Positions 30,110 to 39,171 of a stretch of 60,287 nt of DNA are shown here, piece after piece. The DNA comes from Bacteroidaceae bacterium (GTDB lineage Bacteria > Bacteroidota > Bacteroidia > Bacteroidales > Bacteroidaceae). Every line of letters begins with the position of its first letter. The first letter of the stretch is position 1. The stretch spans positions 1-60,287 of the forward strand of contig JAFZFO010000033.1 in the NCBI GenBank assembly GCA_017555845.1, given 5' to 3'. The notes under the pieces are model-generated. The model was not told the origin of the DNA and did not search any database. It saw only the letters and a list, made by a program, of their open reading frames with translations. The position numbers were made by a program, and so were the translations under genes.

Positions 30110-31687
30110 TTAGAATTCACTTGTAAAGTGGAAACGTATTGACTTGAAGTCATTCTGTGCCATCTGAAGCACATATCCGCTGTCGGCAAGGAATACATCG
30201 CGTCCTTCGATATCCTTTGCCATATACTGGTACTTGCGTTTCTTGAAGGCCTCGAGCTCGGCAGGATCGTCACTCTCAACCCAACAAGCCTTGTAAAGGC
30301 TCACAGGCTCCCAACGGCACTTCGCGTTGTACTCGTTCTCAAGACGGTACTGGATTACCTCGAACTGCAGCTGTCCCACTGTACCGATGAGCTTGCGGCC
30401 ATTATGCTGGTTCACGAAAAGCTGTGCTACACCCTCGCCCATAAGCTGGTCGATACCCTTGGCAAGCTGCTTGGTCTTCATCGGGTCGGCATTCTCGATG
30501 TACTTGAACATCTCGGGCGAGAAGCTTGGCAAGCCCTTGAAGTGAAGGATTTCGCCCTCGGTAAGTGTATCGCCGATCTTGAAGTTTCCGGTATCGGGCA
30601 AACCGATGATATCGCCGGGATAAGCCTCCTCAATAGTACTCTTGCGCTGCGCCATGAACTGGGTCGGGGATGAGAAACGGAGCTCCTTGCCAAGACGGAT
30701 GTGGCGGTATGGGGTGTTGCGGACAAACTTGCCCGAACAGATTTTACAGAAAGCCACACAAGAACGGTGGTTGGGGTCGATGTTCGCTGTGATCTTGAAG
30801 ATGAAGCCTGTGAATTTTGAATCCTCGGGATTGACCACACGCTCCAGAGCCTGCACAGGACGTGGGCTTGGGGCAATCTTCACAAAACAGTCGAGCAATT
30901 CCTGCACACCGAAGTTGTTGAGCGCAGAACCGAAGAATACCGGTGCCACCTTTGCATCAAGGTAGTCCTGGACATTGAATTCGGGATATACGCCTTCAAC
31001 AAGTTCCAGATCGGTACGCAGTTTGAGAGCAAGGTCCTCGCCAATATTCCTGTCGAGTTCCTCACTATCGATATCAACCTCAACCTTCTCGGTCACACGC
31101 TGCTTGTTAGGGGTAAAGAGGTCGAGTTTCTGCTCGTAGATGTTATATACGCCCTTGAAACGTGCTCCCTGATCAATTGGCCAGCTGAGCGGGCGCACTG
31201 CAATCTGCAACTCGCTCTCAAGCTCATCAAGAAGCTCGAATGGATCGCGTCCTTCACGGTCCATTTTGTTGACATAGACAATCACAGGAGTGTTGCGCAT
31301 GCGGCATACCGACATCAGCTTACGTGTCTGTGTCTCCACACCCTTGGCGCTGTCCACCACAATGATTACGCTGTCTACAGCGGTAAGTGTACGGAATGTA
31401 TCCTCGGCAAAGTCCTGGTGACCCGGAGTATCAAGAATGTTGATCTTGTAGCCCTCATAGTCAAACTCCATCACAGATGTGGTTACCGAAATACCACGCT
31501 GCTTCTCAATCTCCATCCAGTCGGATGTCGCGGTCTTCTTGATCTTGTTTGACTTCACTGCACCGGCAACCTGAATCTGACCACCGAAAAGCAACAGTTT
31601 CTCGGTCAATGTTGTCTTACCGGCATCGGGGTGCGATATAATCGCAAACGTTCTTCTACGTCCAATCTCTTCCTGTATATTACTCAT
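30110..31687 (-). CDS. prfC: Peptide chain release factor 3
   Basis: The 525-aa translational GTPase RF3 recycles RF1/RF2 from the ribosome. The GTP-binding motifs are [14 protein letters not shown] (G1, about 17-30), DTPGHQDF (G3) and NKMDRE (G4), followed by domain II and the RF3 C-terminal domain. Length equals that of the family. It lies within the LysE-DUF4924-prfC-tsaC-ClC-fmt operon, 26 bp after the DUF4924 gene. Confidence 0.97.
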   Translation of the reverse strand: MSNIQEEIGRRRTFAIISHPDAGKTTLTEKLLLFGGQIQVAGAVKSNKIKKTATSDWMEIEKQRGISVTTSVMEFDYEGYKINILDTPGHQDFAEDTFRTLTAVDSVIIVVDSAKGVETQTRKLMSVCRMRNTPVIVYVNKMDREGRDPFELLDELESELQIAVRPLSWPIDQGARFKGVYNIYEQKLDLFTPNKQRVTEKVEVDIDSEELDRNIGEDLALKLRTDLELVEGVYPEFNVQDYLDAKVAPVFFGSALNNFGVQELLDCFVKIAPSPRPVQALERVVNPEDSKFTGFIFKITANIDPNHRSCVAFCKICSGKFVRNTPYRHIRLGKELRFSSPTQFMAQRKSTIEEAYPGDIIGLPDTGNFKIGDTLTEGEILHFKGLPSFSPEMFKYIENADPMKTKQLAKGIDQLMGEGVAQLFVNQHNGRKLIGTVGQLQFEVIQYRLENEYNAKCRWEPVSLYKACWVESDDPAELEAFKKRKYQYMAKDIEGRDVFLADSGYVLQMAQNDFKSIRFHFTSEF

Positions 31688-31713
31688 TTGAATTATGTTT
31701 TTCTGATATTAGA

Positions 31714-32268
31714 TTATTCTTCGCTCTCAAGGTCAAGCTTACCCTCCTCGTCCTCCTTGAAATAGAGTGAAAGCATTGATATGAATTTGCCTATCTCGGC
31801 AGTTGCGTTCAAGGTCTCCTCGTTAATGGCACGTTTCTGCAACTTCATCATCCACACCATATAAAGGGCGTCGAAGCAGTTCTCCAACTCGTTCTTGTCG
31901 CGGCCGTCGCTCTTTGTACGGAACTCCACGATGAAAGGCAGAGCCTTGTAATAGGCTGCTGAATAGAACGGTACCTTTGGCGATTTCAAAAGACGCAGAT
32001 GCAGATCGGTGAGGTTGATGATCACATTCCTGTTTATCTGCAGATGGCCTTTCTCCTTGACATCCTCCTGATGCATCATATCTATGAGATTGGCATACCA
32101 CTGCAACAACTCGCCCGATTGTTCATCGGGCAAGGCATATGGCTCTACAATATTGCTTTTCACTTTGTCGAGCGACAATTCATTGGCACGGAGCAAATCC
32201 TCAACCTGCCACATATATAGCAAATACTCTGCTATATTCTTCTTACGGAGTTCCCTTGAAACCAGCAA
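31714..32268 (-). CDS. DUF4924 family protein
   Basis: The 184-aa protein is soluble and largely helical. The opening residues VSRELRKKNIAEYLLYMWQVEDLLRANEL are characteristic of DUF4924, a Bacteroidetes family of unknown function usually next to prfC. The start codon is TTG at 32268; no ATG or GTG lies in a position giving the expected N-terminus, and the family start aligns with this codon. The C-terminal 15 residues are strongly acidic. It lies 14 bp after the LysE gene in the same operon. Confidence 0.82.
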   Translation of the reverse strand: MLVSRELRKKNIAEYLLYMWQVEDLLRANELSLDKVKSNIVEPYALPDEQSGELLQWYANLIDMMHQEDVKEKGHLQINRNVIINLTDLHLRLLKSPKVPFYSAAYYKALPFIVEFRTKSDGRDKNELENCFDALYMVWMMKLQKRAINEETLNATAEIGKFISMLSLYFKEDEEGKLDLESEE

Positions 32269-32282
32269 AACTAAAAGATTTT

Positions 32283-32954
32283 TTAATGGAATGAAAAAGT
32301 TCCGGTTGCAATGAGCACCGCTCCCACAAGAGAGCCAAGCATCACAGCACCACCAATAACTCTATTGATTATCAAAATACCACGCACATCAAAGCGTGCT
32401 CTCAACTTATTCACGACATAAGTTATGAAGAACCACCACAACAGTGCACCGGCAAATATTGCCAGATATCCAAAGCACTGGTATGGCAAAGACATTTCGG
32501 GGATGACAAAGTTCATTGGAGAGAAGAGCGCCGCAAACAGCAGGATGATCATCGGGTTCGACAAAGTGATGAAGAATCCCGTGACACCGTTGCGCACCAG
32601 GCTGCTCTTGTTGTGGCTCACGTTTCGTGTGTTCTGCACCGGGTTCAGACGGTATGTATGAAGACCGAAGATGAACATTATTATGGCACCGATGAGCTGC
32701 ATCCAATATACTGTAGCGGGATTGCTTATGACATCGAACAGCAGATTGAGTCCATAACCTGTCAACAAAGCATAGAGGATATCACTGAAAGCGGCTCCCA
32801 CACCTGTGACAAGACCATATGCGCGACCTTTATTCAGTGTACGCTGAATGCAAAGGACGCCAACGGGCCCCATTGGAGCAGAAGCTACTATACCTATAAT
32901 AACTCCTTTGATAATTACCTCCAATAAAACAATCTGTGGAAACAAATCATCCAT
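32283..32954 (-). CDS. LysE/RhtB family transporter
   Basis: The 223-aa inner-membrane protein has about six hydrophobic segments. The N-terminal ASAPMGPVGVLCIQRTLNKGR (about 22-42) is the LysE/RhtB signature (PGP-type loop, here APMGP). GFFITLSNPMIILLFAALF matches the second conserved block. The family exports amino acids such as lysine or homoserine; the substrate here is unknown. It is the first gene of the operon leading to fmt. Confidence 0.88.
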   Translation of the reverse strand: MDDLFPQIVLLEVIIKGVIIGIVASAPMGPVGVLCIQRTLNKGRAYGLVTGVGAAFSDILYALLTGYGLNLLFDVISNPATVYWMQLIGAIIMFIFGLHTYRLNPVQNTRNVSHNKSSLVRNGVTGFFITLSNPMIILLFAALFSPMNFVIPEMSLPYQCFGYLAIFAGALLWWFFITYVVNKLRARFDVRGILIINRVIGGAVMLGSLVGAVLIATGTFSFH

Positions 32955-33074
32955 AATGCAAAGTTGTCACTTTTTATTGAAAAACACACATTGTCATACT
33001 GTTTTTTTCACAGTCACGGCAAAAAAAATCGCCATTTCATCCCAAAATTCTGCAAGCAGGCACACACCGGGAGG

Positions 33075-33620
33075 TCAAGCGTTCTTCACGACAGCAATCT
33101 CCGATGAACTTGATTTCCTTTTAAGTTTCAGGACAATTACCAGGTCCGAAATTCCGGCAACGACAGCCAACAGTCCGAACGCAACCGACAGTGTCGCGAG
33201 CTCCCACGATACAGTAAAGGAGAATATCGAAGCAAGCACAAGCAGCAATGGAGTCATATAGAGCCACGCAGACACGCGTCCTCTCCTTTGCCCCGAGACA
33301 ATCATTACAATCTGATATACGGCAAACAGCGACAACAGAACCGCAAGAAGCTTGACAAACATGCCCTCAAAGCTGACAGGCGCGACCATCAGCCAAAGAC
33401 CGAAGGCCATACATCCCACATTTATGGTAGAAATGAGGACTCTCGCGAGTTTCTTACCCTGGGCACGTGATACACAAAGAGTTACCAAGGACACCAATGC
33501 CGGCAAGAAGAAACCTGCGCCCAACACGCGTATCAGCAATCGTGTTCCATCGACATTAAGGAATATCAATAGAAAACCGACCAACATTATAAGAATGCTA
33601 CGGATTACACCAATCAACAT
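33075..33620 (-). CDS. DUF308/HdeD-like membrane protein
   Basis: The 181-aa protein consists almost wholly of six hydrophobic helices arranged in pairs, with a basic C-terminal tail (LKLKRKSSSSE). The pattern LLIFLNVDGTRLLIRVLGAGFFLPAL resembles the DUF308 (HdeD) family of small membrane proteins, some of which are acid-stress related in enterobacteria. Its function here is unknown. It lies 16 bp downstream of the phosphopantetheinyl transferase gene and is probably the last gene of the ssb-gldE-PPTase unit. Confidence 0.75.
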   Translation of the reverse strand: MLIGVIRSILIMLVGFLLIFLNVDGTRLLIRVLGAGFFLPALVSLVTLCVSRAQGKKLARVLISTINVGCMAFGLWLMVAPVSFEGMFVKLLAVLLSLFAVYQIVMIVSGQRRGRVSAWLYMTPLLLVLASIFSFTVSWELATLSVAFGLLAVVAGISDLVIVLKLKRKSSSSEIAVVKNA

Positions 33621-33636
33621 AAGCTACACCATTAAT

Positions 33637-34287
33637 TTATAAATTTCCACATGCCGATTTGCAGCACAGGACCACTAACAGTTCATCAAACAGCGAATAA
33701 CCGGCAACGTACTTACCATCTCCAACGCCATCAAGCCCCACAAGAGCAAGCTGCACTTGTCCGTTTTCCGCAACCTCGAAGGGCGCTACATGGATATTGT
33801 CCTTGAAATTACCCCCCAGATCGCCAACGATCTTGAAAAGCGCCTCCTTGGCACACCAATGTACAAGGGCAACAAAATTTCTCTCGCCAGGCTGGTACGC
33901 GTCGAGCACATCAGGCAGCATGAAACGGGTTGCTGCAGACATGACATTGCGTGATATAAGTTCAACATCAACGCCAATTTCTTTGTTGCACGAATAGGCC
34001 ATGACAGCATAGCCATCGGTATGCGAAATGCTCAAGCAGCCCCCCAGGCCATTGAGGCAAGGTTTTCCAGACTCATCGTATCCTATACGCGCATCCTCGC
34101 CGAAGCGTTGCGACACCATTGCCCTCACAGCCAGCCATTCACGACAGCGCTTCTCCGATGTGAATTTGTCCTTTGCCAAAGCTGCACACTCTGCAGGCAC
34201 CATCCCAAGCAGTCCATCAACAGTCTCGGTTATCTTCCACACCAGAACGTCGACACCGGCCGATTCATATTGCCGCAACAGTGGCAT
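33637..34287 (-). CDS. 4'-phosphopantetheinyl transferase, Sfp/AcpT type
   Basis: The 216-aa enzyme transfers phosphopantetheine from CoA to carrier-protein serines. The family motifs are SISHTDGYAVMAYSCNKEIGVDVE in two parts (the CoA-binding His and the Mg-binding Asp in GVDVE) and WCAKEALFK, which supplies the catalytic Glu and Lys. Its ATG overlaps the gldE stop codon (TAATG). PanC/PanD, needed for its CoA substrate, are encoded at 41-42 kb. The target carrier protein is not encoded in the window. Confidence 0.9.
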   Translation of the reverse strand: MPLLRQYESAGVDVLVWKITETVDGLLGMVPAECAALAKDKFTSEKRCREWLAVRAMVSQRFGEDARIGYDESGKPCLNGLGGCLSISHTDGYAVMAYSCNKEIGVDVELISRNVMSAATRFMLPDVLDAYQPGERNFVALVHWCAKEALFKIVGDLGGNFKDNIHVAPFEVAENGQVQLALVGLDGVGDGKYVAGYSLFDELLVVLCCKSACGNL

Positions 34288-35651
34288 TACAATCCCTCCG
34301 TCATCTCCGGTCCTGCCGAAGCAACCGGCAGAACAGCCTTGATTTTGACAATACGATGCTTGTCCTTCTGCACCACCTCAAACGACACGTCGTTGCAGAC
34401 AATGACCTCATGGAGCATAGGGAACTCTCCCTTAACCTCAAGAATCAAGCCCGCAAGAGTGTCTGCCTCGCCGGCAAAATCCTCAAACTCCTCACTGTCC
34501 AAAGATGTTATCTTGTAGAAATCGGACAACGAGGTGCGACCATCGAACAGATATGTCCTGTCGTCAAGCTTCTCATATGATGTATCGGGTTCATCAAACT
34601 CATCGTTGATTTCGCCGACAATCTCCTCAATGATATCCTCAAGGGTAATGAGTCCCGAAACACCACCGAACTCATCGACCACAACCGCCATATGCACCTT
34701 AACCGTCTGGAAATCGCACAACAGGTCATCGATCTTCTTTGTCTCGGGAACAAAGAACGGCTGACGGATAAGCGACTGCCAACGGAAGTTGCCGCCGCGG
34801 TTGAGATGAGGTATCAAATCCTTTATATATAATATACCGCGGATATCGTCCTGGGTCTTGCCAAAGACAGGAATACGCGAATAGGCATTCTCTGCAGCAC
34901 ATTTGAGAACCTCGGAATATGGAGCACGCAGATCGAGCATGACCATATCAAGACGCGATGTCATGATATTCTTCACGGTCTCATCGCCAAAGCGTATGAT
35001 ACCCTCGAGCATATTCTTCTGCTCGCCGATCTCTTTTGTATCGGTAAGTTCAAGCGCCTGCTCAAGCTCATCGACAGACAGCAGGCGCTGTTTCTTTGAC
35101 ACAATGCGCTGGGTAAAGGCTGTTGAGCGCACCAACATCCTTGAAAAAGGCGACAGCAGACTCGACAGCACATAGAACGGGGCAGAGACAAACCTCGCGA
35201 ATTTAACGACATTGTTCTTGGAATAGATCTTGGGCATGACTTCGCCGAACAACAACAGAAGGAAAGTCAACAGCACCGTCATCAACAGAAACTCAAGCCA
35301 CTCTGCACCCTCGCCAAAATCCAGGACCTGCATAAAGAAGAAATTGAGGAGCATGACAACACCCACATTGACAAAATCGTTGACAATGAGTATTGTAGCC
35401 AACAGCTTCTCGGGATCCTTCAACAGGTCTATGACACGTTTATCCCTCGACGACTTGCTCTCGGCCATCTCGTCAAGGTTCTCCCTTGTCAAGGAGAAAA
35501 ATGCGATTTCCGATCCAGAGGCAAATGCCGAACACAAAAGAAGCAATGCGGCAATGCAAGCCGCAACAACAGCACTCGCCGATGGTGCTGAGAAGGTAAC
35601 GCCCGTCAGCTGCACATTAGCCAGCGCAAACAGATTCGTATATATATCCAA
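34287..35651 (-). CDS. gldE: GldE/CorC-type CNNM-CBS membrane protein
   Basis: The 454-aa product has an N-terminal DUF21/CNNM membrane domain (about 20-200, four segments), two CBS domains (about 220-345; MTSRLDMVMLDL, YIKDLIPHL, VVVDEFGGVSGLITLEDIIEEIVGEI) and a C-terminal CorC/HlyC domain (about 360-445). Such proteins act in Mg2+/cation efflux. The version next to ssb in Bacteroidetes is annotated GldE, first linked to gliding; here motility is not implied. It lies 15 bp after ssb and overlaps the PPTase gene. Confidence 0.88.
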   Translation of the reverse strand: MDIYTNLFALANVQLTGVTFSAPSASAVVAACIAALLLLCSAFASGSEIAFFSLTRENLDEMAESKSSRDKRVIDLLKDPEKLLATILIVNDFVNVGVVMLLNFFFMQVLDFGEGAEWLEFLLMTVLLTFLLLLFGEVMPKIYSKNNVVKFARFVSAPFYVLSSLLSPFSRMLVRSTAFTQRIVSKKQRLLSVDELEQALELTDTKEIGEQKNMLEGIIRFGDETVKNIMTSRLDMVMLDLRAPYSEVLKCAAENAYSRIPVFGKTQDDIRGILYIKDLIPHLNRGGNFRWQSLIRQPFFVPETKKIDDLLCDFQTVKVHMAVVVDEFGGVSGLITLEDIIEEIVGEINDEFDEPDTSYEKLDDRTYLFDGRTSLSDFYKITSLDSEEFEDFAGEADTLAGLILEVKGEFPMLHEVIVCNDVSFEVVQKDKHRIVKIKAVLPVASAGPEMTEGL

Positions 35652-35666
35652 AACCGAAAAATTTAA

Positions 35667-36053
35667 TTAGAAAGCAGGTCCTTGTCCAGGAGCATCGGGA
35701 GTTGGAGCAGCACCGGCAGCTCTTGATGAGAGCATATCCATTGTCTCGGCAAGAATTTCGGTCCTGTAACGGCGGATACCGTTCTGGTCCTCGTAAGTAT
35801 TGGTTCGTATCTTACCCTCGATATATATGCGGTCGCCCTTGTGGACATACTTCTCGGCCACCTCGGCCAAGCCACCCCAAAGGACAATGTTATGCCACTC
35901 TGTACGCTCGGGCACAGGAGTACCATTCTGGAGTGTATATCCACGCTCGGTTGTAGCGAGAACAAGATTTGCAACAACCACATTACGGTCAAGATGACGT
36001 ACATCGGGCTCCTTGCCGACATTACCTATTAATATTACTTTATTTACAGACAT
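35667..36053 (-). CDS. ssb: Single-stranded DNA-binding protein, tail lacks acidic tip
   Basis: The 128-aa protein has the OB-fold of SSB (MSVNKVILIGNVGKEPDVRH; WHNIVLWGGLAEVAEKYVHKGDRIYIEGKI). The C-terminal tail is only about 18 residues and ends APGQGPAF. The usual acidic tip (DDxxPF), which recruits repair and replication partners, is absent, with a single Asp left in the last 12 residues. The reading frame is intact up to its own TAA, so I see no frameshift that would restore the tip. The promoter is at 36079-36110. Confidence 0.93.
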   Translation of the reverse strand: MSVNKVILIGNVGKEPDVRHLDRNVVVANLVLATTERGYTLQNGTPVPERTEWHNIVLWGGLAEVAEKYVHKGDRIYIEGKIRTNTYEDQNGIRRYRTEILAETMDMLSSRAAGAAPTPDAPGQGPAF

Positions 36054-36078
36054 AATACATTAATTATAATTTATTCTG

Positions 36079-36110
36079 CAAAAATATAAAAAATACGCGC
36101 CTCGTTCAAA
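36079..36110 (-). promoter_or_regulatory. Promoter of ssb-gldE unit
   Basis: On the minus strand TTTG (36107-36110), 20 nt, TATTTTTG (36079-36086): exact consensus and spacing. Confidence 0.8.
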
Positions 36111-36240
36111 TATTAACGATGCTATTTGGAGACACCGTATAAAAAAACAGCAAAACGAAGAGAAAAAGGACAATGCAGACGCCATATCCGACATCACAAA
36201 AGCCAAATTATCATGTTTTTACAAAAAAACGCACTATAAA

Positions 36241-36272
36241 TTTCGGTAAAAGCAAAAATTGATATATATTTG
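36241..36272 (+). promoter_or_regulatory. Promoter of HU gene
   Basis: TTTC (36241-36244), 20 nt, TATATTTG (36265-36272), 49 bp before the HU start. Confidence 0.7.
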
Positions 36273-36321
36273 TAACCCGAAATTAATACCAAAGCGTTGA
36301 ATAATAAAAAATCAGAGTAAG

Positions 36322-36597
36322 ATGACAAAAGCAGAGATTATTAATGAGATTGCAAAAAAGACGGGTATTGAGAAATCGGTGGTTTTAACAACAGTTGAGT
36401 CGTTTATGGAAGTTGTAAAGACTTCATTGATCAATCAGGAGTCTGTTTACCTTCGTGGTTTCGGCAGCTTCATAATCAAGCACAGAGCAGAGAAGACCGC
36501 GCGCGATATACATAAGGAGAAGACAATTACCATCCCAGCGCACAACATCCCGGCCTTCAAGCCAGCCAAGACATTTATGAATGAAGTAAAAAAATAA
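36322..36597 (+). CDS. HU-family DNA-binding protein
   Basis: The 91-aa histone-like protein has the HU/IHF fold. MTKAEIINEIAKKTGIEKSV is the N-terminal helical pair, VYLRGFGSFIIKHRAEKTARD contains the GFGxF hinge and the start of the DNA-binding arm, and IPAFKPAKTFMNEVKK is the conserved end (PxFKPGK-type, here FKPAK). HU bends DNA and organises the nucleoid. It starts 49 bp after a good promoter and precedes the 29-aa ribosomal-type gene and rng. Confidence 0.95.
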   Translation: MTKAEIINEIAKKTGIEKSVVLTTVESFMEVVKTSLINQESVYLRGFGSFIIKHRAEKTARDIHKEKTITIPAHNIPAFKPAKTFMNEVKK

Positions 36598-36628
36598 GAG
36601 TGATTAATTAATAATAAAATTTAAACTT

Positions 36629-36718
36629 ATGCCAAGCGGAAAAAAGAAAAAAAGACATAAAATGTCTACGCACAAGCGTAAAAAAAGACTGAGAAAGAAC
36701 AGACATAAGAGCAAGTAA
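36629..36718 (+). CDS. 29-aa basic protein, bS22/mS38 (AURKAIP1/COX24 domain)-like
   Basis: A short ORF of 29 residues (MPSGKKKKRHKMSTHKRKKR then LRKNRHKSK), of which more than half are Lys, Arg or His. The pattern K-R-H-K-M-x-x-H-K-R-K-K-R-x-R-K is that of the AURKAIP1/COX24 domain, the family of mitochondrial small-subunit protein mS38 and mycobacterial bS22. It follows HU by 31 bp and is closed by a terminator. A small ribosomal subunit component is the best reading; presence in the ribosome is inferred. Confidence 0.8.
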   Translation: MPSGKKKKRHKMSTHKRKKRLRKNRHKSK

Positions 36719-36737
36719 GTAAAAGTCTGTCAAAGCA

Positions 36738-36788
36738 CAAAAAACAAACTTGTAAGCACATCAAACAGAGCCTCAAGTTTGTTTTTTG
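36738..36788 (+). terminator. Terminator after HU / 29-aa gene
   Basis: A perfect 15-bp stem, CAAAAAACAAACTTG and CAAGTTTGTTTTTTG, with a 21-nt loop; the T-rich right arm serves as the tail. It lies 19 bp past the small gene. Confidence 0.8.
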
Positions 36789-36896
36789 TTTTAAGAAGAA
36801 GCCCGGACACAGCAATGGCACCGGGAACTACTCTAAAGATTAAGGCAAAGCGCCTCGCCTTGAAGTAAAGAAGGTGCAAAACAAAACAACAGTATT

Positions 36897-38474
36897 GTGA
36901 CAAGCGAACTATTTGTAGATGTTCACTCCCAGGAAGTCTCCATTGCCATCACAGAAGAGAAGCAATTGGTAGAGTTCCAGAAGGAGGAGCAGACAGAGAC
37001 ATTTTCAGTAGGCAATATCTACCACGGGCGCGTAAAGAAAATAATGCCCGGACTGAATGCCTGCTTTGTGGATGTCGGTTCAGAAAAGGAAGCATTCCTG
37101 CACTATACTGATTTAGGCGCGCAATTTTACTCTCTTCAGAAGTATCTGAAACAAATTACAAGCGACCGAAAGAAAAACTTCCCCATCGCAAAGGCATCGA
37201 TAATGCCCGAGAAGAAGAAGGAAGGAAACATTAGCGAAGCGTTGCAGACGGGACAGGAGATCCTGGTGCAGATAACCAAGGAACCAATCAACACAAAAGG
37301 TCCCAGGTTGACATGTGAACTCTCATTTGCAGGACGCTTCCTGATACTGATTCCGTTTGAGGACAAGGTATCGGTATCATCAAAAATCAAGTCCCCCGAG
37401 GAACGCACACGCCTCAAGCAGCTGTTGCAGAGCATCAAGCCAAAGAATTTTGGCATCATAGTACGCACAGCCGCCGAGGGCAAGAAGGTTGCCGAACTTG
37501 ACAGCGAACTGCGTTCACTGGTCAACAATTGGGAATCACTCGTGGGCAAGGTACAGAAGAGCACCAAACCGCCGACAATGGTGCATGAGGAGTCGGACAG
37601 AACCCTCGCACTGCTCCGCGACCTTTTCAACCCGTCGTATGAAAGCATACATGTCAACGACGTTGAGGTCTACAAACGCATCAGGGATTACGTATCGGTC
37701 ATTGCGCCCGAAAGCGTAAACATCATTAAGCTGTACCGCGGAGAGTTGCCCATTTTCGACCACTTTGGAATAACGAAACAGATAAAATCCTCATTCGGAA
37801 AGATCGTTTCGTTCAAGGGTGGCGCCTACCTGGTCATCGAGCACACCGAGGCATTGCACGTCGTTGATGTAAACAGCGGCAACAGAGCACGCAACAACGC
37901 GAGCAATCAGGAGGAAAATGCACTCGAGGTAAACCTTGGAGCCGCCGACGAACTTGCCCGCCAGCTACGCCTTCGCGATATGGGCGGCATCATAGTGGTC
38001 GACTTTATTGACATGGACAAAGCCGAGAACCGCCAGAAGGTCTATGAGAGAATGACCGAGAATATGAGCCGCGACAGAGCGAAGCACAATATTCTGCCAC
38101 TGAGCAAGTTCGGCCTGATGCAGATAACACGTCAGAGAGTCCGCCCGGCAACATCGTTGCAGGTTGAAGAATGCTGTCCCGTATGCCACGGCAAAGGCAA
38201 GATACAGCCATCGGTACTGTTTACCGAGACGCTTGAGAGTAAAATTGATACCATGGTAAAGACTGCAGGTATCAAGCGATTTAAATTACATGTGCATCCG
38301 TTCATCGATGCCTATATCAAGAAAGGTATAGTTTCACTCTACCGCAAATGGCAGATGAAGTACGGATTGGGAATCAGAGTCGTACCCGACCAGAAGTTGA
38401 CCTATCTTGAATATCACTTCTATGACAAGAATGGCAACGAGGTGGATATGAAGGAGACTACCGACATCAAGTAA
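36897..38474 (+). CDS. rng: Ribonuclease G/E family endoribonuclease
   Basis: The 525-aa protein starts at a GTG (36897). An S1 RNA-binding domain (about 38-125, GNIYHGRVKKIMPGLNACFVD) is followed by the RNase E/G catalytic core, with the DNase I-like metal site in VVDVNSGN (about 322-329) and IIVVDFIDMD (about 363-372). The Zn-link CPVCHGKG (CPxCxGxG, about 430) closes the core. It lacks the long C-terminal degradosome scaffold of RNase E, so RNase G is the better name. It processes rRNA and mRNA 5' ends. The gene follows HU at a fixed position in Bacteroidales. Confidence 0.95.
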   Translation: MTSELFVDVHSQEVSIAITEEKQLVEFQKEEQTETFSVGNIYHGRVKKIMPGLNACFVDVGSEKEAFLHYTDLGAQFYSLQKYLKQITSDRKKNFPIAKASIMPEKKKEGNISEALQTGQEILVQITKEPINTKGPRLTCELSFAGRFLILIPFEDKVSVSSKIKSPEERTRLKQLLQSIKPKNFGIIVRTAAEGKKVAELDSELRSLVNNWESLVGKVQKSTKPPTMVHEESDRTLALLRDLFNPSYESIHVNDVEVYKRIRDYVSVIAPESVNIIKLYRGELPIFDHFGITKQIKSSFGKIVSFKGGAYLVIEHTEALHVVDVNSGNRARNNASNQEENALEVNLGAADELARQLRLRDMGGIIVVDFIDMDKAENRQKVYERMTENMSRDRAKHNILPLSKFGLMQITRQRVRPATSLQVEECCPVCHGKGKIQPSVLFTETLESKIDTMVKTAGIKRFKLHVHPFIDAYIKKGIVSLYRKWQMKYGLGIRVVPDQKLTYLEYHFYDKNGNEVDMKETTDIK

Positions 38475-38488
38475 TTGAACAAGAACAC

Positions 38489-38548
38489 AAAAGGCCAAAG
38501 GGCCTTTTCACGAGCAATCTCCCCATCAGCTGATGGGGAGATTGCTCG
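38489..38548 (+). terminator. Double terminator after rng
   Basis: Two adjacent hairpins: AAAAGGCC/GGCCTTTT (38489-38508) and a perfect 38-bp palindrome (CGAGCAATCTCCCCATCAG and its complement, 38511-38548), followed by TTTATG. The second is unusually long for a simple terminator. Confidence 0.75.
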
Positions 38549-38633
38549 TTTATGTACATCTGCACTGAAGGATGTATAAAAACTCCCAACCACGCCACTC
38601 ACCGGCCTCACAGCCAAAAAAGATTTGCAAAAT

Positions 38634-38664
38634 GTTGTTATTCCGTTTTTAAGTATTATCTTCG
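38634..38664 (+). promoter_or_regulatory. Promoter of methylmalonyl-CoA module
   Basis: GTTG (38634-38637), 19 nt, TATCTTCG (38657-38664), 67 bp before the mce start. Confidence 0.55.
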
Positions 38665-38731
38665 CAATAGCTAGATTGAAAAAACGCAGCCTTTGAAGGG
38701 TGTGAATGACTAACAATACATACGTCGCAAT

Positions 38732-39136
38732 ATGAAAATTTCAAGAATCGAACATTTGGGTATCGCGGTAAAGAACATCGAGGAGGCACTGCCCTACTAC
38801 GAACAGGTATTGGGTTTCGAGTGCTACAATATCGAGACTGTAGAAGAACAGAAAGTGCGCACTGCATTTCTCAAGGTAGGCGAAACAAAGATAGAGCTGC
38901 TTGAGGCAACATCGCCCGACAGCACCATAGCAAAATTCATAGAGAACCGTGGCGAGGGTATACACCACATTGCCTACAAGGTTGAGGACGGCGTTGCCAA
39001 TGCACTTACCGAGTGCGGAGAGAAGGAGGTACGCACCATAGACAAGGCTCCACGAAACGGCGCCGAGGGACTGAAGATCGCCTTCCTGCACCCGAAATCA
39101 ACACAGGGAGTGCTTACCGAGCTTTGCGAGGAGTAA
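38732..39136 (+). CDS. mce: Methylmalonyl-CoA epimerase
   Basis: The 134-aa protein of the vicinal-oxygen-chelate fold interconverts the R and S forms of methylmalonyl-CoA. It shows paired beta-alpha-beta-beta-beta modules, metal ligands in IEHLGIAV (His8), LLEATSP (Glu) and [11 protein letters not shown] (His). It precedes the carboxyltransferase gene by 35 bp. In gut Bacteroidales this pathway makes propionate from succinate. Confidence 0.95.
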   Translation: MKISRIEHLGIAVKNIEEALPYYEQVLGFECYNIETVEEQKVRTAFLKVGETKIELLEATSPDSTIAKFIENRGEGIHHIAYKVEDGVANALTECGEKEVRTIDKAPRNGAEGLKIAFLHPKSTQGVLTELCEE

Positions 39137-39171
39137 CCCACAATCACAAGAACATCATTAATTGAAATATT

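Noticed and set aside
36719-36896. Riboswitch or structured leader before rng
   Set aside because: Only short imperfect stems occur after the HU-unit terminator; no known riboswitch core is recognisable.
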